In this document: positions 37,701-45,831 of the stretch, piece after piece
How the letters are laid out: every line of letters starts with the position of its first letter
Numbering within the stretch: position 1 is the stretch's first letter
Assembly (NCBI RefSeq): GCF_013282625.1
Contig: NZ_CP054020.1
Span: forward strand, 1,426,001 to 1,490,000
From: Thiomicrorhabdus xiamenensis
GTDB taxonomy: Bacteria; Pseudomonadota; Gammaproteobacteria; Thiomicrospirales; Thiomicrospiraceae
DNA: 64,000 nucleotides
Reading direction: 5' to 3'
Notes under the pieces: model-generated
What the model was told of the DNA's origin: nothing
The model's input: the letters and a program-made list of their open reading frames with translations, nothing else
Database searches by the model: none
Translations under genes and position numbers: made by a program

Positions 37701-37910
37701 ATGAAATTTAGTGCACGTAACCAGCTAAAAGGCACCATCAAGGCGATTCATATGGGAGCCATCAACAGCGAAGTTGTCATTGAAGTCGGCAATGGTGTCG
37801 AAATCGTTTCGATTATTACCAACAGTTCGGTAGAAACACTGGAACTTGAAGTCGGCAAGCAGGCGTACGCGGTTATCAAAGCATCCAACGTTATGGTTGC
37901 TGTCGACTGA
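37701..37910 (+). CDS. mop: Molybdopterin-binding protein (Mop / molbindin, single TOBE domain)
   Basis: This 69-residue protein is a single Mop (TOBE) domain: SARNQLKGTIKAIHMGAINSEV at the start and VGKQAYAVIKASNVMVAVD at the end are the family motifs. Such molbindins assemble as hexamers and store molybdate in the cytoplasm. AGGAG lies seven bases upstream of the ATG. The modD gene follows after a 116-base gap, which supports a molybdenum role. The ModABC transporter is not in the window. Confidence 0.92.
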   Translation: MKFSARNQLKGTIKAIHMGAINSEVVIEVGNGVEIVSIITNSSVETLELEVGKQAYAVIKASNVMVAVD

Positions 37911-38026
37911 CCGTCCTTTTCAAGTCGGGCCTTTGTAACGCTAAGCATGTCTCAGCCTGAACGGTCCCCTAAAGGAATTCTGCTTTCTTGCACGACACCA
38001 ACCAACACAACACGACCAACGATAAA

Positions 38027-38875
38027 ATGATTTATTTCCAAACCCATGAAATTGAATCCTGGATTAACGAAGATGCCCCTCTTCTAGACCTTACCGGTCA
38101 TCTTCTTGAAATTAACAATCAACCCGCCCGACTGTCGGTCAAATCACGGCATGCGACACGATTAACCATGATGGAAGAAGCGGCACGCATTTTCGAGCTG
38201 CTCGGAGCAGAGATCAAATTGCAGTTGCCATCAGGCATAGACGTGACAGCAGAAACTGAAATTCTCCTTGTCGACGGGCGTGCCGATGCTCTGCACCGTG
38301 GCTGGAAAGTCGCCATGAATTTGTTGGAGTATCTGTGCGGCGTCGCCACACATACCGCCAAAATGGTTGCCGAAGTTGAAGCGGTTGGCCACATTCCTCT
38401 TCTGGTTACCCGAAAGCACCTTCCCGGCATGAAAAAACCGATGATCAAAGCAATCAGTAACGGCGGCGCACACCCGCACCGACTTGGACTGTCCGAAACT
38501 ATTCTGATCTTTGAAAACCACCTCAATATTATCGGCGGACGCGATGCCTTAAAAGAGAAAATTCCGCAGATACAGCAGGCGGCATGTGAAAAGAAAATAT
38601 CGGTTGAATGCGATACTTTAAAACACGCGTTGCAAGCGGCACAGGCCGGTGCCGATCTGATCCAGTTCGACAAGATTGAAGTGGATAGCTTGAGCCAGTG
38701 GATTGCACAGTTAAAAAACAACTATCCGCACGTAAAAGTCATTATCGCGGGCGGCATTAATCAACAAAATATCCGCTGCTATGCACAAAGCGGTGTCGAC
38801 GGTATCGTTCTAAGTTCGCTATACCATGCCAAACCGGCGGATTTGGGCGTAACCATTACGCCCTTGATTAAATAA
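38027..38875 (+). CDS. modD: ModD (nicotinate-nucleotide pyrophosphorylase-like molybdenum protein)
   Basis: The protein has 282 residues from the ATG at 38027. It belongs to the quinolinate phosphoribosyltransferase fold: ATRLTMMEEAARIFELLGAE, NLLEYLCGVATHTAKMV, TRKHLPGMKKPMIKAISNGGAHPHRLGLSE and the C-terminal phosphate loop IIAGGINQQNIRCYAQSGVDGIVLSS. The swapped and shortened N-terminal part and proximity to mop favour ModD over NadC. Its exact reaction is not established. The N-terminus MIYFQTHEIESWINEDAP fits the family. An upstream TTG at 37988 has a possible SD (AAGGA) and would add 13 polar residues. Confidence 0.85.
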   Translation: MIYFQTHEIESWINEDAPLLDLTGHLLEINNQPARLSVKSRHATRLTMMEEAARIFELLGAEIKLQLPSGIDVTAETEILLVDGRADALHRGWKVAMNLLEYLCGVATHTAKMVAEVEAVGHIPLLVTRKHLPGMKKPMIKAISNGGAHPHRLGLSETILIFENHLNIIGGRDALKEKIPQIQQAACEKKISVECDTLKHALQAAQAGADLIQFDKIEVDSLSQWIAQLKNNYPHVKVIIAGGINQQNIRCYAQSGVDGIVLSSLYHAKPADLGVTITPLIK

Positions 38876-38896
38876 CAAGAAAACGGCTTGGCCTGG

Positions 38897-39727
38897 TCAA
38901 AGGTAGGCGTCTAAACGCTTGAACCAACCCGGCAACCAGGTCGATTCCAATTTCGGATTCGGAGCCAATTGCGTTCGCTGTCGCAAAGTCTGTTTCGCGG
39001 CACGGATGAAGGCATTCAAAACAGTCTTTTCATTCCGATATTCGGGTAGCTTCATAGCCAATAGGACCTGTAAAAGCCCCCACCCTTTTCCTTGATAACG
39101 TTCTTTAGAATTAACACCTAATCCTTTGAAATTACTGTAATCCACCAAAGCAAAAACACCTTTATTGGATACAAGTAAAGCATCAACTTTTGCTTGTATT
39201 TCGTCACGTTGCTCGGGAGGAACCTGCGCTAATAGCTTCGGGAGACTTGATTGAAAACGCTGAACAATAAAAGCCGCTTGCAGAGGAAAAGAGTCCCGTA
39301 AAAACGCCTGCCAGTCCGCCAGTTTTCCAAGTTCTTTGAGCGCGTAAAAGATCTCACGGCTCTTCCACGGTGCCGCGGAAAATTCGGCATCACCAACAGG
39401 CAATTTTGTCTGTGGCGAAACACGCTGTACAAATCGTAAAAACTCCGGAAACGTCTGTTCAAAAGGCGCATCTACACCTTTTGGAAGCCAGATAAAATGG
39501 CCGATTCCTAAAGAGGGAAACGCCTCTTTTTCACTCCAAAACAGGAGATTTTCAGGTTTACCCGCGCACTCATTCTGGTAAATCTTTTCGCCAATCCAAG
39601 TGTAATTAGATTGCGAAACCGGATGAGCATTCGCTGACTGCCAGAACAAAGCAGCTGAAAAAACAAAAAGCCTAAGAAAATTTAATAAATACGTTTCAAT
39701 CTTAATCTGTCCTGAGTGAATAATCAT
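38897..39727 (-). CDS. Exported lysozyme-like protein of unknown family
   Basis: The protein has 276 residues with an N-terminal hydrophobic segment (LLNFLRLFVFSAALFWQSANA) that looks like a signal peptide. The mature start IGEKIYQNECAGKPENLLFWSEKE, followed by FPSLGIGHFIWLP, resembles the Glu ... G-x-GH layout of phage-type lysozymes (motif E-x8-x5-GIGH). It could therefore act on peptidoglycan. This rests on motif likeness only. A later GKGWGLLQVLLAMKLPEY segment is well conserved in look but unassigned. It ends 21 bases past modD, convergent with it. Confidence 0.5.
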   Translation of the reverse strand: MIIHSGQIKIETYLLNFLRLFVFSAALFWQSANAHPVSQSNYTWIGEKIYQNECAGKPENLLFWSEKEAFPSLGIGHFIWLPKGVDAPFEQTFPEFLRFVQRVSPQTKLPVGDAEFSAAPWKSREIFYALKELGKLADWQAFLRDSFPLQAAFIVQRFQSSLPKLLAQVPPEQRDEIQAKVDALLVSNKGVFALVDYSNFKGLGVNSKERYQGKGWGLLQVLLAMKLPEYRNEKTVLNAFIRAAKQTLRQRTQLAPNPKLESTWLPGWFKRLDAYL

Positions 39728-39744
39728 TGTTGCGACTACATTAT

Positions 39745-40023
39745 TTACTTGACCGTATAGGATGCACTGTCTTCTTTTTTAACGGCAATAACGACAATGC
39801 CGTCGACTTCCTGGTAAGTGCTAAGAATGCCCTTTTCGTCTGTCATACTGTGCTCTTTGTACGCAACTCTATGCCTGACTTCCTTTACAACGTAGTCTTC
39901 GAAATCGATATTCAAAATATGCTCAATCGACGGCAAGGATAGCGCATTCCTGATTTTGATGTTTTTTTGAAGATGCGGAGGTTCTTGATTATCAAAAGTT
40001 TGAATCAGGTAATTTATTGTCAT
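39745..40023 (-). CDS. Hypothetical protein, 92 residues
   Basis: I do not recognise this protein. From the ATG at 40023 it has 92 residues, no membrane segment and no signal peptide, and a mixed composition with alternating hydrophobic residues (LNIDFEDYVVKEVRHRVAYKE, VDGIVVIAVKKED) suggesting a small beta-rich domain. A TTG four codons upstream is an alternative start. It lies 17 bases upstream of the lysozyme-like gene on the same strand and downstream of the DUF1840 gene. Confidence 0.5.
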   Translation of the reverse strand: MTINYLIQTFDNQEPPHLQKNIKIRNALSLPSIEHILNIDFEDYVVKEVRHRVAYKEHSMTDEKGILSTYQEVDGIVVIAVKKEDSASYTVK

Positions 40024-40078
40024 TTTTTTGTTCAATCACTGGTTGGTTAATATAAATAAACTTTACGCTATCGCTTTG

Positions 40079-40375
40079 TTAACGAAGCGTCTTTTCCCAA
40101 ATCACATATTCGTTATTTTGCATGGCGGCCTGTAATAAATCGAGTAAAGGACCGGCTCGGTGCGACACGCTGACCGAATCGTCGTCCCAATTATCACCGC
40201 TTTGCGCACCGGGTGACGAGATCGCTCTCTTCAACTGATTAAAAGCCTGTTCGACCTCATTATCGGTCAAAGCGCCGGGAACGGTTTCGCTATGCCCCAT
40301 CAAAGAAATCAAGTTCAGGGCAATCTGGTCAAAATAAGCAACATCCGGATAATCTTTGGTTTTAAAAACAATCAA
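40079..40375 (-). CDS. DUF1840 family protein
   Basis: This 98-residue soluble protein begins MIVFKTKDYPDVAYFDQIAL and ends with a helical part (RAGPLLDLLQAAMQNNEYVIWEK), as in the DUF1840 family of proteobacteria; function unknown. The start is a TTG at 40375, supported by AAGGAGAG five bases upstream and no ATG nearby. Confidence 0.7.
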   Translation of the reverse strand: MIVFKTKDYPDVAYFDQIALNLISLMGHSETVPGALTDNEVEQAFNQLKRAISSPGAQSGDNWDDDSVSVSHRAGPLLDLLQAAMQNNEYVIWEKTLR

Positions 40376-40509
40376 TTATTCTCTCCTTAAAATGGGGCCT
40401 TTGTGAAACACATACTCTAGCAAAACTCCGGGTCCTGCAGAAAACGGATAGATAGCGGATACAAAAAAAGCGAAGCGGTTTCCCGACTTCGCTTTCATTT
40501 TTAAGCTGT

Positions 40510-40767
40510 TTAGATTTTATCTTCGTTCACCAGATGAACGAATTTTTCATACAGCGTATCGTGGTCTTCAACCCGATCCGGATCTTTAATGATCACATCA
40601 ATCGGGCAGACACTCAAACAGGTAGGATTATCGTAGAAACCGACACACTCAGTGCACAAATCCGGATTGATTTCATAGACCTTTTCGCCCATTGAAATCG
40701 CCTTATTCGGACACTCCGGCTCACACATGTCGCAGTTAATGCAGCCTTCAAGAATTTTAAGCGCCAT
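40510..40767 (-). CDS. yfhL: YfhL-type 2x[4Fe-4S] ferredoxin
   Basis: The 85-residue protein has two cluster motifs: CINCDMCEPECP (about 9-20) and CTECVGFYDNPTCLSVCP (about 38-55). The second has the eight-residue insertion between cysteines that marks the YfhL/AlvFd group, which is linked to low-potential ferredoxins. A clear SD precedes it. It lies 13 bases downstream of trhP, so the two are almost surely cotranscribed; an electron-donor role for the tRNA hydroxylation enzyme is a reasonable inference. Confidence 0.93.
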   Translation of the reverse strand: MALKILEGCINCDMCEPECPNKAISMGEKVYEINPDLCTECVGFYDNPTCLSVCPIDVIIKDPDRVEDHDTLYEKFVHLVNEDKI

Positions 40768-40780
40768 TGCTCAAAACTCC

Positions 40781-42313
40781 TTAGCTAGCTTTTTTTGCTG
40801 CGGCAGCTGCGCGGTTGGCTGCATCCTTGGCTTCCTGCTCTTCTTTGGCTTTTTTCGCCGCAGCATCACGCTTGACGTCACCACCCCATGATTCGTTGCG
40901 CATAATCAGGCAGTAAAGCAGAGTTTCTTTATCCAAATCCTTGAACGGATTCGGGATACGTACACGCCAGCCGGAGCCTTTAGCACAATCGACCACTTCG
41001 TCATGATGCGTCTGCATATGATCCAGTACCATCGAAACGTTACCGGCCGGGGACATGATCTCTATCGAGTCACCGACACAGAATTTGTTTTTGACATCGA
41101 TTTCCAGCATGGAACGACCGTCGCGTTCGACCACATCGACCACTTCACCAACAAAACGCTGGCGTTCCGATTTTGAGACGCCGTATTCGTAGTTCTGGTA
41201 TTCCGAATGCACGTGACGACGCAGGAACCCTTCGGTATAACCACGGCTCGCCAGGCTTTCCAGATCTTCCAGCAATGAACGGTCAAACTCTTTACCTTCC
41301 AGCGCATCATCGATCGCTTTACGATACACCTGAGCGGTACGCGCAACATAGTAGTGCGACTTGGTACGCCCTTCGATCTTCAGAGAGTGAACGCCCATAT
41401 CGACCAATTCCGGAATCAATTCAACTGCACGCAGATCTTTGGAGTTCATGATATAGGTACCGTGCTCGTCTTCGAAAGCCGGCATCAATTCCCCCGGACG
41501 CCCTTCTTCTTCCAGAAGCATCGCTTGGTCGGTCGTTTCACCTTCACCCAAAGTCGGCTCATAGGAAGGCATTTCCGGTGCCGGACGATCCGTGGTACCC
41601 GTCAAATCGGTAATATTTTCAACATTAACTTTTGGCGTACCTACAAGTTCACCGGTTTCGTCTTCTTTGGCTTCATAGGTGTTGTAGTTCCAACGGCACG
41701 CATTGGTACAGGTACCCTGGTTGGCATCACGCTTGTTGATGTAACCGGATAACAGGCAGCGACCGGAATAGGCGATACAAAGAGCACCGTGAACAAAAAC
41801 TTCCAGTTCCATTTCCGGAACCTTCTCACGAATCTCGCGGATTTCGGCGATTGACAGCTCACGCGACAGAACCACACGGCGCACGCCGTTATCGTACCAG
41901 AACTTAACCGTCGCCCAGTTCACCGCGTTCGATTGTACCGACAGATGAATTTCCTGCTCAGGGTATTCGGCGTGAACCATCGCAATCAAGCCCGGATCAG
42001 ACATAATCAGCGCATCCGGCTTCATGTCGATAATCGGCTTGATATCCTTCATGTAGGTATTAACCTTGGCATTATGTGCAGCGATGTTCGATACCACGTA
42101 GAACTTTTTACCCAGTTCGTGTGCACGAGCGATCCCTTTCGCCAGGTTCTCTTCGTTAAATTCGTTATTACGTACACGCAGACTATAACGCGGCTGACCG
42201 GCGTAAACCGCGTCGGCTCCGTAAGCGAAAGCGTATTCCATATTTTTCAGCGTTCCCGCTGGCGACAACAATTCGGATACAACATTTGTCGACTTCTGAG
42301 TCTCTGCTTGCAA
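40781..42313 (-). CDS. trhP: tRNA hydroxylation protein TrhP (YegQ, peptidase U32 family)
   Basis: A 510-residue U32-family protein. SPAGTLKNMEYAFAYGADAVYAGQPRYS at the start, EVFVHGALCIAYSGRCLLSGYI, QGTCTNACRWNY and MNSKDLRAVELIPELVDMGVHSLKIEGRTKS are the conserved elements, with cysteines that bind an Fe-S cluster in this family. TrhP makes 5-hydroxyuridine at the wobble base of some tRNAs from prephenate-dependent chemistry. It is about 55 residues longer than the E. coli protein: there is a 40-residue acidic insert (about 230-285) and a Lys/Ala-rich C-terminal tail (about 478-510) that may contact RNA. Confidence 0.88.
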   Translation of the reverse strand: MQAETQKSTNVVSELLSPAGTLKNMEYAFAYGADAVYAGQPRYSLRVRNNEFNEENLAKGIARAHELGKKFYVVSNIAAHNAKVNTYMKDIKPIIDMKPDALIMSDPGLIAMVHAEYPEQEIHLSVQSNAVNWATVKFWYDNGVRRVVLSRELSIAEIREIREKVPEMELEVFVHGALCIAYSGRCLLSGYINKRDANQGTCTNACRWNYNTYEAKEDETGELVGTPKVNVENITDLTGTTDRPAPEMPSYEPTLGEGETTDQAMLLEEEGRPGELMPAFEDEHGTYIMNSKDLRAVELIPELVDMGVHSLKIEGRTKSHYYVARTAQVYRKAIDDALEGKEFDRSLLEDLESLASRGYTEGFLRRHVHSEYQNYEYGVSKSERQRFVGEVVDVVERDGRSMLEIDVKNKFCVGDSIEIMSPAGNVSMVLDHMQTHHDEVVDCAKGSGWRVRIPNPFKDLDKETLLYCLIMRNESWGGDVKRDAAAKKAKEEQEAKDAANRAAAAAKKAS

Positions 42314-42394
42314 GGCAAATCTCCTACATGAAGTGATTAAAGGAAACCGATTATTTTACCGGATTTTTTAGATTTCTGTTAGAGAATATTAGGA

Positions 42395-42922
42395 TTAATT
42401 AAACAGAACAGGTGCCAATTTTTCTTTCCAGAACAATATCTTATCATCAATTGTTAAGCGTGCATTGGCCGGGCTGGTGGAAGTAAGCGTCGTTAAAATG
42501 AGATCATCGGGCAATGATTGCTTTTTGATGACCTGTTGTTGAAACAGTTTTGCGGCTGGCTGGCCGTTAAAAAAAATCGATTTGATGTGCGGAAATTGCG
42601 TCAAAAGCGAGACAAAGTCGTTCGCTTCCGGTTGTTTAATGGCGCTATCCAGACTGCCTTCGCGTTCACAGGCCGAAAGCACATCCCAAAGCAGTATGCC
42701 AAGTTCATTACAGGCACGGCGCTTATCCGCTTCACTGACCAATTCTCTGCCGACCAGAGAGGAAATAATCGGCCAGAAAGCATTACGCGGATGCGCATAG
42801 TAAAACGCATCTTGCAAAGACTTAACGCTCGGCATAGTGCCGAGAATAATCACTCTCGGATTCTCTGGAACAATTGGTGCAAAACCGCAGATTGCCGATT
42901 TTTGTTGCGATTTCTCAGGCAT
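42395..42922 (-). CDS. DNA-deoxyinosine glycosylase (uracil-DNA glycosylase superfamily, family 6)
   Basis: The 175-residue protein has the motif LGTMPSVKSLQDAFYYAHPRNAFWPI (about 27-52) and the second motif TSTSPANA. These mark the hypoxanthine-DNA glycosylase (HDG) branch, which removes deaminated adenine from DNA. The Asn in HPRN is the expected catalytic residue. The gene overlaps the end of the Tus-like gene by eight bases (ATGCCTGA), so it is translated by coupling to it. Confidence 0.85.
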   Translation of the reverse strand: MPEKSQQKSAICGFAPIVPENPRVIILGTMPSVKSLQDAFYYAHPRNAFWPIISSLVGRELVSEADKRRACNELGILLWDVLSACEREGSLDSAIKQPEANDFVSLLTQFPHIKSIFFNGQPAAKLFQQQVIKKQSLPDDLILTTLTSTSPANARLTIDDKILFWKEKLAPVLFN

Positions 42923-43748
42923 AGAACAGATTCAGTCCTTCATACAGACGTTGCCAGGATTTTTTATCCTTGCGCGGTGCGCGCTTGCTGACAACCGGGG
43001 TCGGTTCCAGCGGAAGCTCCTGCTGCGGTAATTGAGGAAAACGATCTTGCAGCAGAAACAGCGGTGAATGCACTTTTTTGGCGATCGGCTTACCGATCTC
43101 GAATTTAATATTCGCTTGCAAATGCGGCGCAATCTGGCGCTGATAGAGAAAATCGACCGCCCCCAACCCGGCTACCTTATGAATCAGGTCTTGGCGGATT
43201 TTCGGATTCTCGATCTGTTCTTCAATGTGCTTGATCGCCCCTTGCGGCGTGAGTTTGACATTCGCTGTCTCTTTAAATACCCAGGAAAACTTCACTTCGA
43301 TTACCGGTTCATACAGACAACGAAAGTCACGGTACAGTTGCAGCAGACTGATGGAATGGGGATGCACCACCTGCTTAACCAGACTCAGATAAGGACTGCG
43401 CCCCAGCGTTTTTTTGGCAAACGTCATACGCGCTTTGAACTGCGCCTTCAATGCATTAATACGTTCTACTTCGCGGATTAAACTCTCATCTGCCAAAACA
43501 ATTCCCGGCAATAGCGTGGTTTCTTTTGGATCCTGCTGCGGTAAAAAATGCACCTGTGCCAGATGGCCGGCCAACTGAGCAATTGCTGTATGCTTTTCGC
43601 TGCGCCAGTTTTCCGGCAGCCAGAACTGCTCCTTGTCGAGTTTTTCAATTCGCGACTGGAACAACCTGAGCTCGGAGAGCAGCTGCAACATTTCCTGTTC
43701 GATTTTCTGCGGTTTAATACCCGCTTTAGTCAGCTTTATTACAGACAT
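42915..43748 (-). CDS. tus: Tus-like DNA replication terminus site-binding protein (Ter family)
   Basis: A 277-residue basic protein (E. coli Tus has 309). By eye it follows Tus along most of its length: LPENW after an N-terminal helical stretch, LPGIVLADESLIREVERINALKAQF, QLYRDFRCLYEPVIEVKFSWVFKE and IKHIEEQIENPKIR match the Tus segments around LPGV, INKLK, NAYRTL, RFGWANKH and LEKSLKSPR. Tus binds Ter sites and stops replication forks from one side. The residue that locks the displaced cytosine in Tus (His144) does not align clearly here; a Lys or Gln may occupy it. It is cotranscribed with a DNA glycosylase. No Ter site could be confirmed in the window. Confidence 0.72.
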   Translation of the reverse strand: MSVIKLTKAGIKPQKIEQEMLQLLSELRLFQSRIEKLDKEQFWLPENWRSEKHTAIAQLAGHLAQVHFLPQQDPKETTLLPGIVLADESLIREVERINALKAQFKARMTFAKKTLGRSPYLSLVKQVVHPHSISLLQLYRDFRCLYEPVIEVKFSWVFKETANVKLTPQGAIKHIEEQIENPKIRQDLIHKVAGLGAVDFLYQRQIAPHLQANIKFEIGKPIAKKVHSPLFLLQDRFPQLPQQELPLEPTPVVSKRAPRKDKKSWQRLYEGLNLFYA

Positions 43749-43846
43749 TGAATGTTTCGATTTCCTTTGAAGCCGGCACCTTATTCAAGGCAAAGTGGCT
43801 TACGCTTTTTTAACAATTGTATGATGGGGTAAATATCTGTGCAAAT

Positions 43847-43870
43847 AAAAAAGGAGCCGAAGCTCCCTTT
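43847..43870 (-). terminator. Rho-independent terminator of rimO
   Basis: On the minus strand GGAGC and GCTCC pair around a TTCG loop and are followed by TTTTTT. It lies 40 bases past the rimO stop. Confidence 0.85.
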
Positions 43871-43909
43871 ATACAGACATCACAGAGACATCTAGGCAAT
43901 TTGCTGCGA

Positions 43910-45283
43910 TTATCCAAGTTCGATAAACGAGGTTTCCTGCTCGGCAAACTCTTCTACCGGCTTAGCCCAAAGATCATAGGCATCGGCAGCGACAATCTCG
44001 ACCTGAACAAACTGCCCCGGTTGCAGATGATGTCCGTCTTCGATAAAGACCAGACCGTCGATTTCCGGCGCATCCGCCATCGAGCGTGCAACCGCCCCCT
44101 GATCATCGATTTCATCGACCAGAACCTGCATTGTCTGACCAACTTTAGCCTGCATCTTAGCGGCGGAGATACGCTGCTGGGTTTCCATGAAGCGCTCCCA
44201 GCGATCCTGTTTAATCTCGTCAGGAACCGGCTCGGCCAGATCGTTGGCGACCGCGCCTTCCACCGGCGAATACTGGAAACAGCCGACACGATCCAGTTGC
44301 GCCTCTTCCAGGAAATCCAGAAGGTCCTGAAACTCTTCTTCGGTTTCGCCCGGGAAACCGACAATAAAGGTTGAACGGATCGTCAGGTTCGGCACCTGCT
44401 CACGCCATTTTTTAATGCGTTCCAAAGTTCTATCGACATTGCCAGGACGCTTCATCGCTTTCAGGACACGAGGATTGGCGTGCTGCAACGGCATATCCAG
44501 ATACGGCAGGATCTTCCCTTCGGCCATCAGAGGAATCACTTCCTCGACATTCGGGTAAGGATAAACATAGTGCAAACGCACCCAGAAATTCTCGACACCG
44601 CCCATTTCGCCCAAGGCTTCGCATAGACCGACCATAGAGGTTTTGGTCGGACGACCGTCGGCAAAATCGGTTTTATATTTAACATCGACACCGTAAGCGG
44701 CGGTATCCTGCGACACGACGAGAAGTTCTTTAACACCGGCTTCCTTAAGACGTTTTGCTTCGGAAATAACATCGGCTACAGGACGACTGACCAGATCACC
44801 GCGCATTGACGGAATGATGCAGAAAGTACAACGGTGATTACACCCTTCGGATATTTTCAGGTAAGCGAAATGTTTCGGCGTCAGCTTAACACCCTGAGGT
44901 GGAACCAGGTCGACAAACGGATTATGCTGCGGGGGCGGAACCACATCATGCACCGCCTGAACCACTTCCTGATAAGCGGCCGGGCCGGAGACAGCCAATA
45001 CTTTCGGGTGAACTTCGGTAATCACATCTTCTTTCGCACCGAGACAGCCGGTAACAATAACTTTACCGTTCTCTTCCAGAGCTTCGCCAATGGTGTCCAG
45101 AGATTCCTGAACGGCGCTGTCAATAAAACCGCACGTATTGACGATAACCGTATCGGCGTCTTCATAGCTGTTAGTCAGCTGATAACCTTCGGTACGCAAT
45201 TGAGTCAGAATACGTTCGGTATCGACCGTCGCTTTCGGACAACCGAGACTGATAACACCGATCGTAGGATTCTGTTTAGACAT
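43910..45283 (-). CDS. rimO: Ribosomal protein S12 methylthiotransferase RimO
   Basis: The protein has 457 residues from the ATG at 45283, which has GGTGG upstream; the GTG four codons earlier was rejected. The N-terminal UPF0004 domain ([18 protein letters not shown]) holds three cluster cysteines, the radical SAM motif is CNHRCTFC (about residue 150), and a TRAM domain closes the protein (about 385-445). RimO adds a methylthio group to Asp88 of ribosomal protein S12. The LGCPKATVD segment separates it from MiaB. It has its own terminator. Confidence 0.96.
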   Translation of the reverse strand: MSKQNPTIGVISLGCPKATVDTERILTQLRTEGYQLTNSYEDADTVIVNTCGFIDSAVQESLDTIGEALEENGKVIVTGCLGAKEDVITEVHPKVLAVSGPAAYQEVVQAVHDVVPPPQHNPFVDLVPPQGVKLTPKHFAYLKISEGCNHRCTFCIIPSMRGDLVSRPVADVISEAKRLKEAGVKELLVVSQDTAAYGVDVKYKTDFADGRPTKTSMVGLCEALGEMGGVENFWVRLHYVYPYPNVEEVIPLMAEGKILPYLDMPLQHANPRVLKAMKRPGNVDRTLERIKKWREQVPNLTIRSTFIVGFPGETEEEFQDLLDFLEEAQLDRVGCFQYSPVEGAVANDLAEPVPDEIKQDRWERFMETQQRISAAKMQAKVGQTMQVLVDEIDDQGAVARSMADAPEIDGLVFIEDGHHLQPGQFVQVEIVAADAYDLWAKPVEEFAEQETSFIELG

Positions 45284-45379
45284 AATTTCCACCACTGCTT
45301 AAAATTCGTGGCGCTATTTTAGCCCAAAGCCTCTGCTAACGATAGTTACTCCTCAGTATCAAAATCCATGCTTGCGAAA

Positions 45380-45637
45380 TTATTCTTCCCTGAAGTGACA
45401 TTTATTTCTGAAAATACAGCTTACGCAATCGCGCCCCTGACAGGCGCTTAAACAAAATCTCTTGATCTCCTGCTTAGCTTGCGCATGCAACGGACGTAAT
45501 TCACTTGGACGAATCGCCCCCTCACGAATCAAACGCTCAAGGATATGTGCCGGCAGGGCTACGGCCAATTCATCGGCCTGAACCTCTGTTGTCTCCAACT
45601 GCTGTGAAGACCGCAAATAATGAATTTTAGGACTCAT
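45380..45637 (-). CDS. Fur-controlled small protein with a five-cysteine C-terminus
   Basis: An 85-residue protein that I cannot name. Residues 1-60 are helical and soluble (HILERLIREGAIRPSELRPL), and the tail holds five cysteines at 62, 66, 71, 74 and 80 (FCLSACQGRDCVSCIFRNKC). This spacing could bind a metal ion or an Fe-S cluster. AGGAGG sits seven bases upstream of the ATG. It is divergent from a TonB-dependent receptor, and two Fur-box-like sequences lie in the shared gap, so it is probably made under iron limitation. A role in iron acquisition or in sensing is inference. Confidence 0.7.
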   Translation of the reverse strand: MSPKIHYLRSSQQLETTEVQADELAVALPAHILERLIREGAIRPSELRPLHAQAKQEIKRFCLSACQGRDCVSCIFRNKCHFREE

Positions 45638-45670
45638 AAAGAAACCTCCTGGAACCTCAATACATATTAT

Positions 45671-45693
45671 TAATAGTAATTATTATCATTTCG
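45671..45693. promoter_or_regulatory. Fur box 1 (near the small cysteine-rich gene)
   Basis: TAATAGTAATTATTATCATT keeps most of the AT-rich Fur consensus, with ATTATCATT as its best half. It starts 34 bases upstream of the cysteine-rich gene's ATG, where Fur would block its promoter. Confidence 0.6.
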
Positions 45694-45731
45694 CTTGACT
45701 TTTGCAACCCCAATCAACAAAATAGCAAACA

Positions 45732-45751
45732 CAAATCATTATCATTAAGCT
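45732..45751. promoter_or_regulatory. Fur box 2 (upstream of the TonB receptor)
   Basis: AAATCATTATCATTAAG contains a perfect ATCATTATCATT, the reverse complement of which is the repeated half GATAATGAT of the Fur box. It lies about 80 bases before the receptor start. Two tandem AAAGATAAGC copies follow at 45761-45780 and a third partial copy at about 45808. Confidence 0.75.
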
Positions 45752-45831
45752 TACGTTTATAAAGATAAGCAAAGATAAGCTCTGTAACTTAATACAAATA
45801 TTTAACAAAGATAAGACAAACAGGAAATAGA

